A stretch of 64,000 nt of DNA from contig CM060107.1 of the NCBI GenBank assembly GCA_030522415.1, forward strand, positions 20,158,553 through 20,222,552, written 5' to 3'. Below, in pieces: positions 1-10,790 of the stretch. Both the position numbers and the translations under genes were made by a program. How positions within the stretch are numbered: position 1 is the stretch's first letter; each line of letters opens with the position of its first letter. Source of the DNA: Channallabes apus (Eukaryota > Chordata > Actinopteri > Siluriformes > Clariidae). Under the pieces are notes generated by a model, which did no database searches, was not told the DNA's origin, and saw nothing but the letters and a program-made list of their open reading frames with translations.

Positions 1-86
1 CAGAAATTCCTCTACTGATTTTCTCTATTTTATTATTTATTTATGTTTATATTTATTTTATCATTCAATTTTCTTAATTTTTTACA

Positions 87-400
87 GTGTACAGTGGCAC
101 AGTGGGAAGGGTTGCCACCTCACTGATCTGGGGTCGTCGGTCTGATCTCGAGCCTGGCATTTCTGTGTATGCTCTTCCCTCATGGCTTTCCACTTGGTTC
201 TCCAGGTTCTTCCCACCTCTTGAAAAACATGCCAGTGGGTGTTTTACACTAATTGCCCCTGTGTGGGAATGTGTGACTGGTATCTCATCCAGGGAGTGTT
301 CCTTCCTCATGCCCAGGGTTTCCAGGATATGCTCCAGATTCACTGTGACTCTAATCAGGATAAAGCAGTTAATGGGGATAACTGAAAGAATGCACTGTGG
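87..400 (+). mobile_element. tRNA-headed SINE relic
   Basis: The segment opens with a polymerase III A-box-like stretch (TGGCACAGTGGGAAGG), followed about 35 bases on by a B-box-like stretch (GGTCTGATCTCGAGCC). The body resembles the common teleost SINE seen again at 40877 and 63680: phrases matching 'conventional' teleost SINE text run through bases 150-250, and the 3' part ends with a GATAAAGCAGTTAATG segment. Reading frames across it are incidental. It is diverged, so the edges are approximate. Family assignment rests on recognition of the repeat, not on an alignment. Confidence 0.6.
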
Positions 401-2094
401 TATCCAAAAGTCTGAGTCCACTTGTGAAAATGCCTGCTTGACATTTCAAGTTACCAAAAATTAATTCCAAATTAGAGACAATTCCTGGTTATATTGTGAA
501 GCAGGGGCACATGGATGCATCAGTTTTCCTGGGCAAATTGTTAAAAATTGTTCCTTGCATGGTTATGTTGGTAGCGGTGGCACCTAGGATGTGCAAGTAG
601 GTTCACGGGGAGTAGCTTGGTGCAGGCAGACTCCTAGAGCTGAGCAGGTGAGGCGAGAAGCACAGAGTAGGAGGTGAATCAGAGGCATAGACGGTGGGGC
701 GTGCACGAGAGCGTGTGGCAGGCAGCTTCCTTCTTAGTAGTTGAGAGTTTGCGGCATCTGTTAAAATAGAAAACCAGTATGAATACATGGTAGGAAAGAA
801 ATAATCTACTCACAGTTCGTGGTTTCTAGGCCTTTTTATAGGCCTGGGTGGCTGTAAGACTGGTGTCACAATATACTGTATATGTGAGTGGAGGGGGCAT
901 GGTTTAGCTCAGTTGTCTTAGCAATGGCTCTCAGCTGAAGCAGTCTCATTCTTTTTTTGATTGGTCCAAAGAAGAGGCTTTAATTGTGCAGTATGTTTTG
1001 TGTGTGCATTTCCAAAGTTGGGGGAAATAACTTATATATAATTATATATATATTATATATAATATAATTATAATATAATTTCACTTCATTCCTTTATGGT
1101 TTTCAGTTTTGTGTCAGGTCACAAAATACTTTCATAACTCCCAAATGGTTTGACAAATCTTTTTCACTTTTTTGAAGCACACAGGAGACTGTTCCGAAGT
1201 TTTTGATATAAGCAAAACCTTCAGGTGAAAATTTGGAAGGTGAAAAATTGAGGGGGAATTGATGCAGATTTTTTGCTGATTCACTGTCTCTGCACTGTAG
1301 AATACAAATTTTAATGGAGAGAATTTGGGTTAAGATTTAGTGGCTTACATATTTTTGATGATTTTCTCATTCTACCACAAGCAAGCTAGGAGCAAGAGGG
1401 TTTAGTGCAGGTCCAAAACAAATCCTCATGACTAAGAAATGGTGCGCTTTCTGCTAGGAGACTATGGACAATGGGAGACCTGGCCGAATGTTTTGGTTTA
1501 TGCTTTAAATGGGTTCATACAAAATTTAGAAAGGTATGGACAACTAGTCCTGAACTGGAAAATCTCATGGGATTGAGGTCAGTGGAATTTTAATATAAGT
1601 TTATAAGTATAGTACTTCTTCCAACATCTTGGAAAAAAAGTGTCCTAAGCTACAGAAAAACTCTTTGTGCTGCCAAAAATTAATGTATCTCCCCGTTCTT
1701 GTAAAACGTAATGAAAATAATCATGCATTCTTATTTAATACTGGAGCAAAAAATTACAAATTTAGGAATAAGACCACAAACAAATGAAAATATCAGGCAA
1801 AACCATCAGATGTCAAATCAAGACAATTTAATAAATAATGATGCAAGTGACAATATAATTATATCAGATATGTGATTAGAATGTTTTACTCTCCTAAGAA
1901 AATAATTTCACTTATTTCTTTAGTGAAATCTATTCATGTATTAATTCCTTATATGTTAATTTTAACAGATAATATCAGAAATAGTCCAAATCTTTAAACA
2001 AGCAGTTAAATCTCACATTTATTTCCAAACATTCTCAAAAAAAGTTGCAACATAGCAGTTAAATGACCCACCACTGGTGTCTGATCAGCATTGT
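401..2094. other. no gene recognised; AT-rich non-coding DNA
   Basis: I see no conserved reading frame, splice structure or RNA gene here. Bases 1030-1080 are an AT dinucleotide-rich simple repeat. The short frame at 603-788 has no recognisable family features. Confidence 0.5.
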
Positions 2095-2440
2095 GTGTTC
2101 TACCTTGTGTTGCTTGGACTGACATTTGGCTGAATATTGGTGATTTCGGTTCAACCTTTGACACTATTGATCATACAATTCTCCTTTTTACTGTAGGTTA
2201 GAAAATGTTGTAGGAGGGAAGGGAATGGCCCTCTCTGGCGCAGATCGTTTTTAACTAATCATTATCAGTTTGTTGATGTGAATGCTGATATTTTTGCACA
2301 TACTAAAGTAAAGTAAAGTTTTCTACAAGGTTCTAACATAAGTACTGGTACCAAGTGCGGGTAATACTTTGGATGGTCTTTCTATTTCATCGTGTGCAGT
2401 AGTAAAAGACCTTGATGTGTCCAGTCAAGTAATAGCACAT
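2095..2440 (+). pseudogene. degenerate L2-like LINE reverse-transcriptase scrap
   Basis: Translating around bases 2140-2200 gives a reverse-transcriptase motif A of the L2 type (DFGSTFDTIDHTILLF). A worn motif B (QGS) follows near 2330 and a VVKDLDV segment near 2405, as in the thumb region of L2 proteins. These come in the right order but far too close together, so the copy carries deletions. The Gypsy element at 2443 cuts it off. I infer an old L2 fragment; no open frame survives. Confidence 0.42.
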
Positions 2441-2442
2441 TT

Positions 2443-2872
2443 TGTCAGGGCGCTGTACGAGGTCAGGCAGGCTGATAGGACCCAAGAGCAGACACCACTC
2501 TGGGATGATATTCTTAAAAAGGCTTTAATAATGAAAATGTAGGAGATAGGGTTGGTAGTGCTTGGTGTTACTTTCTCACAGAATACAGGTGTATAATATA
2601 CACAGGACTGTAATGGAGGATAGAGGTGCAGCTCTGAAGCAAAGCTCTGATGTTTTAATGAGGAGAGATTCTACAGTTTACCTTGACATGGAGGATGGCT
2701 GCTGGGTGCCGTTATGTATTGGGAAAAAACAGATGTGGATGCAGATCCGCATGGGTCAGAGATTGAGAAGAGCAGAGTCGTTTCACCTGTTGGTGTCTCG
2801 AAGGGTGTGGAACCCGGAAGTGAGAAACAATCGCGTAGTCAAGGGGCGAAGCGTGAGTCAGTATCCGTGAGA
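2443..2872 (-). repeat. truncated 3' LTR of the sushi-type element
   Basis: This copy matches bases 6839 to about 7266 of the other LTR and then stops. In element orientation it has lost the first roughly 340 bases of the LTR (U3 and the start of R). The integrase reading frame runs directly into it from 3275 and ends at 2712 inside the LTR, so one deletion removed the end of pol, the polypurine tract and the LTR start. Confidence 0.75.
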
Positions 2873-5800
2873 GCGAATTGGAAATCAGACGTTTGATTTG
2901 GGATACATGAAAGGTTGGGTTGATGCGACGCATGGTGGAAGGTAAACTTAATCTTACAGAAGAGGGATTGATGATCTGAGTTATGGTGAAAGGTCCGATG
3001 AACCTGGGTGAGAGTTTACGAGAGATCGTCTTTATAGGAACATCCCTTGTGGATAACATGACTCTCTGGCCCATGTGATACCTTGGAGCTGCGGAGCGAC
3101 GTCGATCCGCTTGTTTCTTATAATTTTTGACAGACTGGAGGAGTTGTCTTCTGGCTTGTAGCCAGGTTCTTTTGCAATGGCGGACAAACGACTGGGCAGA
3201 AGGGACTTTTACCTCCTCCTCCTGGGAAGGAAACAAGGGTGGCTGATAGCCCAGGCAGCAGTGGAATGGGGACAAACCCGTGGAGGAAGTTGGGAGAGAG
3301 TTGTGGGCGTATTCGACTCACGGGAGAAATTTGCTCCAAGAGGTTGGGTTCTGAGAGGTCATGCACCGAAGAGTTGCCTCCAACTCTTGATTCATTCTCT
3401 CTGTTTGCCCGTTTGTCTGTGGATGATAGCCTGAGGATAGACTTGTGGTGGCTCCAATGAGTTTACAGAAAGCTCTCCAAAATCTTGCTGTGAACTGTGG
3501 ACCTCGATCTGAGACAATGTCCGTGGGGAGATCATGGAGGCGAAAAATGCGAAGAATGAGTAACTCAGCCATCTGTTTGGCGGAAGGGAGTCCAGGGAGC
3601 TTGGAAAGTGGGCAGCTTTGGAAAAGCGGTCGACGATAGTTAAGATGCAAATGTTGTTATTTGAGTTGGGTAGTCCAGTAACAAAGTTTATGGCAATATG
3701 TGACCAAGGGCGGTGAGGGACTGGGAGTGGTCTAAGGAGACCTGCCGGGGGCCTATTGCTGCTCTTGTTTCTGGTACAGGAGTCACATGCTGCCACATAC
3801 TTGATAACATCCTCCTTCAATGTGGGCCACCAGAAATGTTGTTGGATCATAAACTGGGTACGTTTGCCCCCGGGGTGGCAAGCAAGCTTAGAGCTGTGTC
3901 CCCATTCCAGGACCTGAGTGCGCATGGTTGCAGGGACAAAGAGACGACCTTGGGGAACATTACTTGGGGTAGGACCTTGGGCATGGGCTTGTTTTACCTG
4001 TGTCTCAACGTGTAGTAATGTGGTTGCCACTAAACAGCGAGGGTGGAGAATGGTCTCTTGGGGCAAGAAGACTTGGTCCGAGGAAAACTGCCGGGACAGA
4101 GCATCTGGCTTTGAGTTCTTGGCTCCAGGGTGGTAAGATAGGGCGAAAATAAACCTGGAGAAAAACAAGGACCACCTGGCCTGTCGGGCGTTAAGTCTCT
4201 TAGCTGTTTTCAAATACTCTAGGTTTTTATGGTCTGTCCAGACGAGAAAGGGGTGTTCAGTTCCCTCTAGCCAATTTCTCCACTCCTTTAATGCTAATTT
4301 CACTGCTAGCAATTCTCTGTCTCCAATGTCATAATTTCTCTCAGCAGGTGAAAGGCGATGAGAAAAAAAAGAACAGGGGTGCAGCTTGTTATCCTTGGGA
4401 GTTCTCTGAGACAGTACTGCCCCCACCCCTGTTTCAGAGGTGTCCACTTCTACAACAAATTGTAAGGAGGGATCAGGGACAGTAAGGATAGGGCCCGATG
4501 TGAACTTGTTCTTGAGCCTTTGGAAAGCCTTCTCTGCCTGTTCGTTCCACTGGAAACAGAGTTTTGAGGAGGTTAGGGTTGTGAGTGGGACAGTAATGGT
4601 GATGTAGTTCCTTATAAACCGTCTGTAAAAATTAGCAAACCCCAGAAACCATTGGAGATCACGTCTAGAAGTGGGGGTAGGCCAATCAGTGACAGCTTTT
4701 ACTTTGGTGGGGTCCATCTGGATCATGGATGGTGAAATAATGAAACCAAGGAAAGCGATAGAGTTCTGATGAAATTCACACTTCTCGGCTTTGACGAATA
4801 ATTTATTCTCAAGGAGTCTTCACAATACTAGGCGCACATGGTTCTTATGTTCTTCGAGGGAACGTGAAAAAATCTAAATATCGTCAAAATAGACGAAAAC
4901 AAAAGAGTTCAGAAAATCCCTGAGGAGATCATTAACTAAGGCCTGAAAAACTGCCGGGGCATTGGTAAGGCCGAAAGGGACCACGCGGTACTCGTAGTGT
5001 CCTGTAGGGGTGTTAAAGGCCATCTTCCATTCATCCCCCTCCCTTATTCGGACAAGGTGGTAAGCATTTCTAAGATCCAGCTTTGTGAATACTTTGGCCC
5101 CTTGAAGGAGTTCAAAGGTTGTGGTCATGAGTGGGAGCAGGTAACGGTTTTTGACAGTAATTTCGTTAAGGCATCTATAATCAATGCAGGGCCGAAGGGA
5201 ATTATCTTTTTTTTGACAAAGAAAAACCCAGCGCCTGCGGGGGAGGAAGAGGGTCGAATGATGCCTGCGGCGAGAGACTGTGATATAGTGGTTCATGGCT
5301 TCTCTCTCTGGTGGGCTAAGTGAATAAAGTCGTCCCTTGGGGGGTGTGGTGCCTGGGAGGAGGTTTATTGCGCAATCATAAGGTCAATGAGGAGGAAGTG
5401 AGAGTGCTTGTGCTTTGCTAAAAACCAGTTTGAGGTCAGAGTACTCTGATGGAACATTAGAAAGGTCAAGATGTTCGTCGACCATGATGCGAGGTGGAGA
5501 GTAGGTAGCAGCTGAGCGGAGGCAGGAGGACCTCCAGACCAGGATAATGTTCTTAACCCAGTCGATGTGGGGGTTGTGGAGAGTAAGCCAGGTGCGGCCA
5601 AGAATGATCGGGGAATAGGGGCTGTCGATGGCAAAGAGGGAGATGTCCTCCACGTGGTTCCCAGAAATGCGAAGAGTAACGGGAGTTCAAACGATGCAAA
5701 GGAATTCTCAAGTTTCTGACAGTGTTGAGGCTAATTAGGTCCGATCAATCATGGCTTGCATGGCATGGGGCTTGTTGTCATGGATGAGGGCAACAGTAAA

Positions 5801-5926
5801 ACATGAAAGTGTATCAGGGAGGTTTTTGAGAGTGGAGCCCTCCAGAACTCCCAGTTTAACTGGAGGGCTTACTTTTTTAACGGGCAGTCCTTGAGAAAAT
5901 GACCTGCTTGTCCACAATAAAAGCAT
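2712..5926 (-). pseudogene. broken pol: protease, RT, RNase H, integrase
   Basis: Pieces of pol lie in order in several frames. At 5735-5926 are the protease leader and a damaged active site: the sequence reads AMID followed by RT and a stop, where a D-S/T-G triad is expected. At 5384-5653 is the protease end (LGRTWL) and linker. At 4874-5296 is the reverse transcriptase up to YFDDI, directly followed by a stop codon (4874-4876). At 3392-4726 are the RT thumb, RNase H ([16 protein letters not shown]) and the zinc-binding and core parts of integrase. At 3318-3650 the integrase core continues in another frame ([12 protein letters not shown]). At 2712-3275 is the integrase C-terminal SH3-like region (HVSQIKRL), which runs into the LTR. 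No chromodomain remains. Confidence 0.85.
5836..5878 (-). promoter_or_regulatory. putative -1 ribosomal frameshift signal between gag and pol
   Basis: In element orientation the last codons of gag read TTA AAA AAG TAA. This contains A_AAA_AAG (5872-5878), a canonical -1 slippery heptamer, immediately before the stop. Two bases later comes a perfect 10-bp inverted repeat, AGCCCTCCAG / CTGGAGGGCT (5860-5869 with 5836-5845), around a 14-base loop. Slipping back one base joins gag to the frame with the protease leader (VSPPVKLG). The 2-base spacer is shorter than usual, so the stem would have to open partly or form a larger fold. Confidence 0.6.
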
Positions 5927-6819
5927 GCTCTCTCTTTTCGTCGCCGCTGCCGTTCCTCTGAGGAGATGCGGGTCTGACCTATCTGCATGGGTTCCTCAGG
6001 AGAAGAGTGAGGGCATGGGCGAGAGGGTGGGCATGGAGGAGTAGGTGGACATGGAGAAGTAGGTGGGCATGGAGGGGTGAGAGGATGGGGAGTCCTCCTG
6101 ACTGTCTGAGTTCGATAGCGTCGGAGGCGAATACGAGCATCGACCCGCCCAGCGAGGTCCATGAGCTCGTCCAGATCAGATGGTAACTCACGGGAGACAA
6201 GCTCATCCTTGAGGGTTTCGGAAAGTCCCTCCAGAAAAGCATCAAACAAGGCCTGTTCATCCCAATTGCAGGAGGCCGCCAGGGTGCGAAACTCAATCGC
6301 ATAGTCGTAAGCTGAACGAGGTCCTTGGCGAAGCCTTAATATTTTCCCAGCCGCCTTTCGACCAGAGGATGAGCGGTCGAAGACTCTCCTCATCTCCTTA
6401 GTGAATCTGTCAAAGCTAAAGCAGCAGGCATCCTGAGCGTCCCATACTGCCGTACCCCACTCCCTTGCTCCCCCGGTCAGCAGTGTAATGACATAAGCGA
6501 CCTTTGAACGTTCTGTGGGAAAGGTCAAAGCCTGCAGTTCCAGCTCCAGCGAGCACTGGGAGAGGAAGGAGCGGCAAGTGCCTTGTTCACCATCATAAGC
6601 CTGAGGCGGAAGAAGGCGTGGTTCAGGTGGTTGGGTGGCAGTGGCAGCCATAGAGGAGGTCGTGTGGAGCTGTTGTACTTGGGTCGTGAGCTTAGCAAGA
6701 GATTCAGAGACCGATGTCAGGGTCTGAGTGGCTGACTGAAGATCACGCTGGTGTGAGCCAAGGAGAGTGCCCTGATTCTCCAGTGCGGTCTTCAGACAGC
6801 TAAGATCCGCTGGGTCCAT
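5869..6819 (-). CDS. Gag polyprotein of the sushi-type retrotransposon
   Basis: This is an intact 316-residue Gag. Residues 1-60 form a glutamine-rich helical lead. The capsid-like Retrotrans_gag region follows (about 70-215; FLSQCSLELELQ, RSAYDYAIEFRTLA). A proline-rich stretch of repeated CPPT/CPPS units lies at about 240-265. A single CCHC zinc knuckle (CFYCGQAGHFLKDC) sits near the C terminus. Mammalian PEG10 and the RTL proteins derive from this Gag family. In life it would assemble the retrotransposon particle and bind its RNA. The ATG at 6819 lies 20 bases after the LTR and is the natural start. The frame ends exactly at a slippery heptamer. Gag is uninterrupted while pol is broken. 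Confidence 0.85.
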   Translation of the reverse strand: MDPADLSCLKTALENQGTLLGSHQRDLQSATQTLTSVSESLAKLTTQVQQLHTTSSMAATATQPPEPRLLPPQAYDGEQGTCRSFLSQCSLELELQALTFPTERSKVAYVITLLTGGAREWGTAVWDAQDACCFSFDRFTKEMRRVFDRSSSGRKAAGKILRLRQGPRSAYDYAIEFRTLAASCNWDEQALFDAFLEGLSETLKDELVSRELPSDLDELMDLAGRVDARIRLRRYRTQTVRRTPHPLTPPCPPTSPCPPTPPCPPSRPCPHSSPEEPMQIGQTRISSEERQRRRKERACFYCGQAGHFLKDCPLKK

Positions 6820-6826
6820 TCTTCTG

Positions 6827-6837
6827 GCCGAATTATT
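6827..6837 (-). other. self-priming primer-binding site
   Basis: One base after the LTR, the element-sense strand reads AATAATTCGGC. The exact reverse complement, GCCGAATTATT in element sense, lies inside the 5' LTR at 7468-7478. Tf1/sushi retrotransposons prime reverse transcription with the first 11 or so nucleotides of their own mRNA folded back onto such a site, instead of a tRNA. The site does not begin with TGG, as a tRNA-primed site would. Confidence 0.7.
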
Positions 6838-6838
6838 C

Positions 6839-7613
6839 TGTCAGGGCGCTGTGCGAGGTCAGGCAGGCTGATAGGACCCAAGAGCAGACACCACTCTGGG
6901 ATGATATTCTTAAAAAGGCTTTAATAATGAAAATGTAGGAGATAGGGTTGGTAGTGCTTTGTGTTACTTCCTCACGGAATACAGGTGTATAATAAACACG
7001 GGACTGTAATAGAGGATAGAGGTGCAGCTCTGAAGCAAAGCTCTGATGTTTTAATGAGGCGAGATTCTACAGTTCACCTTGACCAGGAAGGTGGCTGCTG
7101 GGTGCCGTTATGTATTGGGAAAAAACAGACGTGAATGCAGATCCGCACGGGTCAGAGATTGAGAAGAGCAGAGTCGTTTCACCTGTTGGTGTCTAAGGGT
7201 GTGGAACCCGGAAGTGAGAAATAATCACGTAGTCAAGGGGCGAAGCGTGAGTCAGTATCCGTGAGAGCAATCAAAGCCAGGTCAAACAAACCCGAAGCGG
7301 TAGACGATAGCGAAGTCGAGGGGCGAGGCGTGGATCTGTGTCCGTGAAGCAAATATCAGGTCTAACAAATCCGTAGTGACGAGCGAAAGCCGTTAAACAA
7401 AACACTGTCAAAATACACATGAATAGTAGGAAAAATAACCGCGAAGAAACTGGGCTGTGGAGCACGCAATAATTCGGCAGCGAGAAAGCGCGCTGCGCTT
7501 ACAGTGGGAGCCACACCAAATAGCCGCGACAGTGTGGCTGAAGTGTGAATGGCGTGTGAATGGCCTTTGCACGCCGTAATCCCCCCTCCCTTTTCTGGCC
7601 GAAAGGCGTGTCA
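6839..7613 (-). repeat. 5' LTR of the sushi-type element
   Basis: In element orientation this LTR begins near 7613 (TGACACGCC) and ends with CTGACA at 6839, directly before the primer-binding site. The 3' boundary is firm because it is shared with the 2443 copy. The 5' boundary is only inferred from the TG start. If the transcript starts at 7478, as the self-priming model predicts, U3 is only about 135 bases, which is short. Confidence 0.65.
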
Positions 7614-7667
7614 AGATTTCACAGTAAACACGCCCATTCAAGCCCTATTTATTCATTTACCTGGTTC

Positions 7668-7687
7668 CACCACTAGATGGCGCTTCG
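7668..7687 (+). promoter_or_regulatory. CTCF-like site
   Basis: The bases CCACTAGATGGCGCT match the core of the vertebrate CTCF motif well. The site lies just upstream of a CpG-rich start region. The call rests on motif resemblance only. Confidence 0.35.
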
Positions 7688-7739
7688 TTCTCAAGAACAC
7701 ATTAAAACAAGCCAGCTGCGCTGAGTTGCAATCACGTGA

Positions 7740-9358
7740 TTTTAACAACCCGCCTCCACCCCCGCCGAACTGACGCTGCCAAACTACAGAGATGAAGATG
7801 GCGGCTTAACGGACTATTCGTGGTAAGTGATGTTTTATTTTATAAAATGTGTTTGTGGTAGTTTACAGTTTATTTCCCAGTTTAGTTTTTTTATTGGCCG
7901 TTTGAAATATCACTGGCAGCACCAGCAGCGGTCAGATGTGACTTTAGAGAACTTAATGTTCTGTTTACCAAGTCTGGAGTTAATATTACAGCTTACTGTC
8001 AGTGTCACACACTCACAATGTCACTCCACTTTAACTCAAAAACATGCTCAAGCTTCGACAATACTATTAATGTCCCTATTACAAGAGCTGCACTACCCGA
8101 TGAAGAGTGTTTGTGTTCTCTGTAAATACTGAGAGAATCTCACCGCGTGTTGTCTGGATAAATTCAGCGCTTATTTATTCTCTGGTTAAGAGTTAATCTG
8201 CAGGTTATTTCTGTGACTGGAATATAATGTGATGCAGTTGATGAGGGACACAGACTGAGGGGAGCTGTACAGGAGCTAGTAACGCTCATAACCCGGTTTA
8301 TATTTTATACACTTTCCGCGGTAGCGCGAGCGCTTAGTTAACGAGCTGAATAACAACACTGAAGTGTTTATCAGTTAAGGAGGAGGAGGAGGAGGGGGGA
8401 GGTGTGTGTGTGTGTGTGTGAGGGGCTTCAGTAAGTTATAGTTTGGCTTCAGAGATGAACTAATGCTCATATACGAGTGTTATATCGCTTAACTTATTTG
8501 TATGAGAAGCGCATTAAGTAAATTCCCGGTTAATTTAATGCAGACGATAATACAGACAGTCACTGGTTAACACTAACACTGTTCACTGGTTAACACTAAC
8601 ACTGTTCACTGGTTAACACTAACACTGTTCACTGGTTAACACTAACACTGTTCACTGGTTAACACTAACACTGTTCACTGGTTAACACTAACACTGTTCA
8701 CTGGTTAACACTAACACTGTTCACTGGTTAACACTAACACTGTTCACTGGTTAACACTAACACTGTTCACTGGTTAACATTAGCACAGGCAGATTATTTA
8801 CATTACAGAATCCCCAAAGCAGTGTTTTACACACTCTGTGGTAAATAGGTTTATTAATATATATTATTTTTATTAGAACTAGATGTTCTGTGAAGTTTAT
8901 CTGTCTTGACTAAATTCTCCTGTTGTCTTTAAGCAGAGCTCCGCTGTGGAGGATTGGGGGGTCAGACGGCTGACGGCTGGACTTTTGGAGCTACAGGACT
9001 GGAGGAGCCTGAACAAGCTGTTGAGGGAGCTGTAGGAGGGATGACGTCACAGTCCGACAGCTTTAGAATGATGTTTGATCAGGTCTACTGTATATTCTGA
9101 ACATAGAACTGCAAAATGTCTGATACAGTACTTTGGGGGAAACAAAGACTTCAACTGTTCCATGTTTAATAGTTTTGATATTTGAAAAATTAATACTTTA
9201 ATGTAAAAGGACTATAGATAGAGACTTATAAGCAGCTGGTGTATCCGGGTAGTTTAATGAACTTTAAGCAAAATGACAACATGTATTCATCTGTTTTATA
9301 TAAATTACTGTTTTAACTTTGACTAGTTTTGGAAGAATAAATTGAATTGTTAAAGTCA
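7740..9358 (+). ncRNA. possible two-exon long non-coding RNA
   Basis: A CpG-rich stretch with a YY1-like AAGATGGCGGC (7795-7805) leads to a consensus splice donor at 7823 (TG|GTAAGTGA). A pyrimidine-rich acceptor at 8936 (TCTTTAAGCAG) opens a second exon that runs to an AATAAA at 9336-9341. Within it TGACGTCA, a CRE, lies near 9042. Exon 1 encodes only M-K-M-A-A before a stop, and the longest sensible frame in exon 2 has 19 codons, so I favour a non-coding transcript. It could instead be the end of an unrecognised gene or a transposon promoter. No RNA evidence is available. Confidence 0.33.
8561..8788. repeat. 23-bp minisatellite, ten copies
   Basis: The unit CACTGGTTAACACTAACACT plus GTT repeats with an exact 23-base period from 8561 to 8768. 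The tenth copy is partial and diverged. Copies 1-9 look identical. It lies in the intron of the candidate non-coding RNA. Confidence 0.95.
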
Positions 9359-9359
9359 T

Positions 9360-10194
9360 GTTTTGCGTGTTTTAATTTTGGGGGATTGTTTGGGTATTTA
9401 AAAATTGTTTAGTTGAACCAACAACTTCAATGGGCAAAAAATGGGACACAACTTTGTTTTAAATAGTCAAAGAGTTGGGCTGAAAATAATAATAATAATA
9501 ATTATTGATCATAGAAACAAATGAAACCAGTTAAACACTTGATTATTTGTGATTGTGACCCATAATAATTTTTTCTCAGTATAAATAAATGTTTTGGGTT
9601 TTAAGAACTCCAAAAGAGCAACGACAAACTTGGTATTCTCCATTGAGGTTTCTAACCTTCCACTCCTGAGTATGACATGGTGTTAATTGCTCTGTGTGTG
9701 TGTGTGTTTTTGGCGGGGGGATGGGTGTGTGTGTGTTTTCGGCTGTTCAGCAGTTCTAAACACAAGCACAGTTTTTGTCCTTAACTAAAATACTTCAATA
9801 CGTTAATAATGAATTTATTTTGCTGAATAAGGTAATAAGCGATATTTAAACCAAACCAGTAAGTTAAGTAAGTGTTCCATACATTAAAGTACTGTGTATA
9901 ACCAAGTGCCCTAGCAAACACAGTTACAGTACAGTTTACAGTACAAACAGAGTGTGTGCGCTGGGGGGATTGGAAGGTGAGTGAGAATACTCATTTACAA
10001 GACAAAAGACGGTTAGAGGCAGCGCCGTTCTAGACCAGACAACACGGGGTGGGGGGAGGGGGGCATCATGTTCAAGCATCATCTGTTTTTACCTGGCCTT
10101 ACTGTATAGTAACAGTATTGTATTTGCTGAATTGTGTTGAGGCACGCAAACCCCCTGACCACAATAAGGTGGCAATCCCTCAGGGGGAAACTAA

Positions 10195-10242
<48 letters not shown>

Positions 10243-10790
10243 TATAATAAAATATCCTTAATCCAGATTTTATCAATCAATGACATAACATTTATCTAAG
10301 CTGGATGGTAAAATTCTCAAAAACGTTTAACCTAAAGTAAGACTTAACACACTATAACTAAAATATTTACAAAACTGAAAGGTTGTCTTATGAATAATAA
10401 AAAATACAAACTAAATTAAAACAGATGGGCTATTGAACAGATCATAATATGTTTTATGTTTTCTGATTATAAATGATATATGGGTTGATTTTAGAAAGGC
10501 TAAATGAAATAGCTAGTTTTTGGTCATGTCAGTCCAGTAACTATACTATGTAAAAGTAATTATAATATGAATTAATTAAGGGCAGGACCTAACCTAATGT
10601 TAATAATTTACACCATGATAACATTAGTATTCATGTTTTTGTATATATTTTTAAATGTTCAAATGAACGTTTCAGAGTATATAATTTGTCGTGTCATCTG
10701 TGATTGAGACCCATGAGTTAAATTGAAATATTTTTTATAGGTAGTAAGCCAGGTTTTAGTAACCTTGGATAAATCAGCATGAAAGCCCTC
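9360..10790. other. no gene recognised; simple repeats
   Basis: This stretch contains GT-rich runs near 9690-9740, a poly-A then TA run at 10193-10239, and a short motif (AATCCCTCAGGGGGAAACT) near 10173 that resembles the tail of fish SINEs and LINEs. The frames across 10049-10276 arise from the simple repeat and are not genes. Confidence 0.5.
10193..10239. repeat. poly-A / TA microsatellite
   Basis: About 20 A residues are followed by a run of TA dinucleotides. Confidence 0.95.

Larger units (their letters stand above)
2443..7613 (-). mobile_element. Ty3/Gypsy retrotransposon, Tf1/sushi type
   Basis: A direct repeat flanks a gag-pol interior read on the minus strand. The repeat starts TGTCAGGGCG at 2443 and again at 6839, and the two copies match closely for about 430 bases. 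Gag is a PEG10/sushi-like capsid with a CCHC knuckle. Pol has protease, reverse transcriptase, RNase H and integrase in Gypsy order. The primer-binding site is a self-priming type, which is characteristic of the Tf1/sushi chromoviruses. The 3' LTR is cut short and pol has several frame breaks, so the copy is dead. I could not find a convincing target duplication. The right edge at 7613 is the first good TG/CA terminus and may lie slightly further out. Confidence 0.85.

Noticed and set aside
2443..7613. A target-site duplication for the sushi-type element
   Set aside because: The five bases before 2443 (CATTT) do not recur at the proposed right edge or at nearby alternative edges, so I do not claim one.
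8561..8788. A CRISPR-like array
   Set aside because: The 23-base units are directly adjacent with no spacers, and the genome is a vertebrate one.
10049..10276. Lysine/isoleucine/tyrosine-rich frames on both strands
   Set aside because: They are translations of a poly-A/TA microsatellite.
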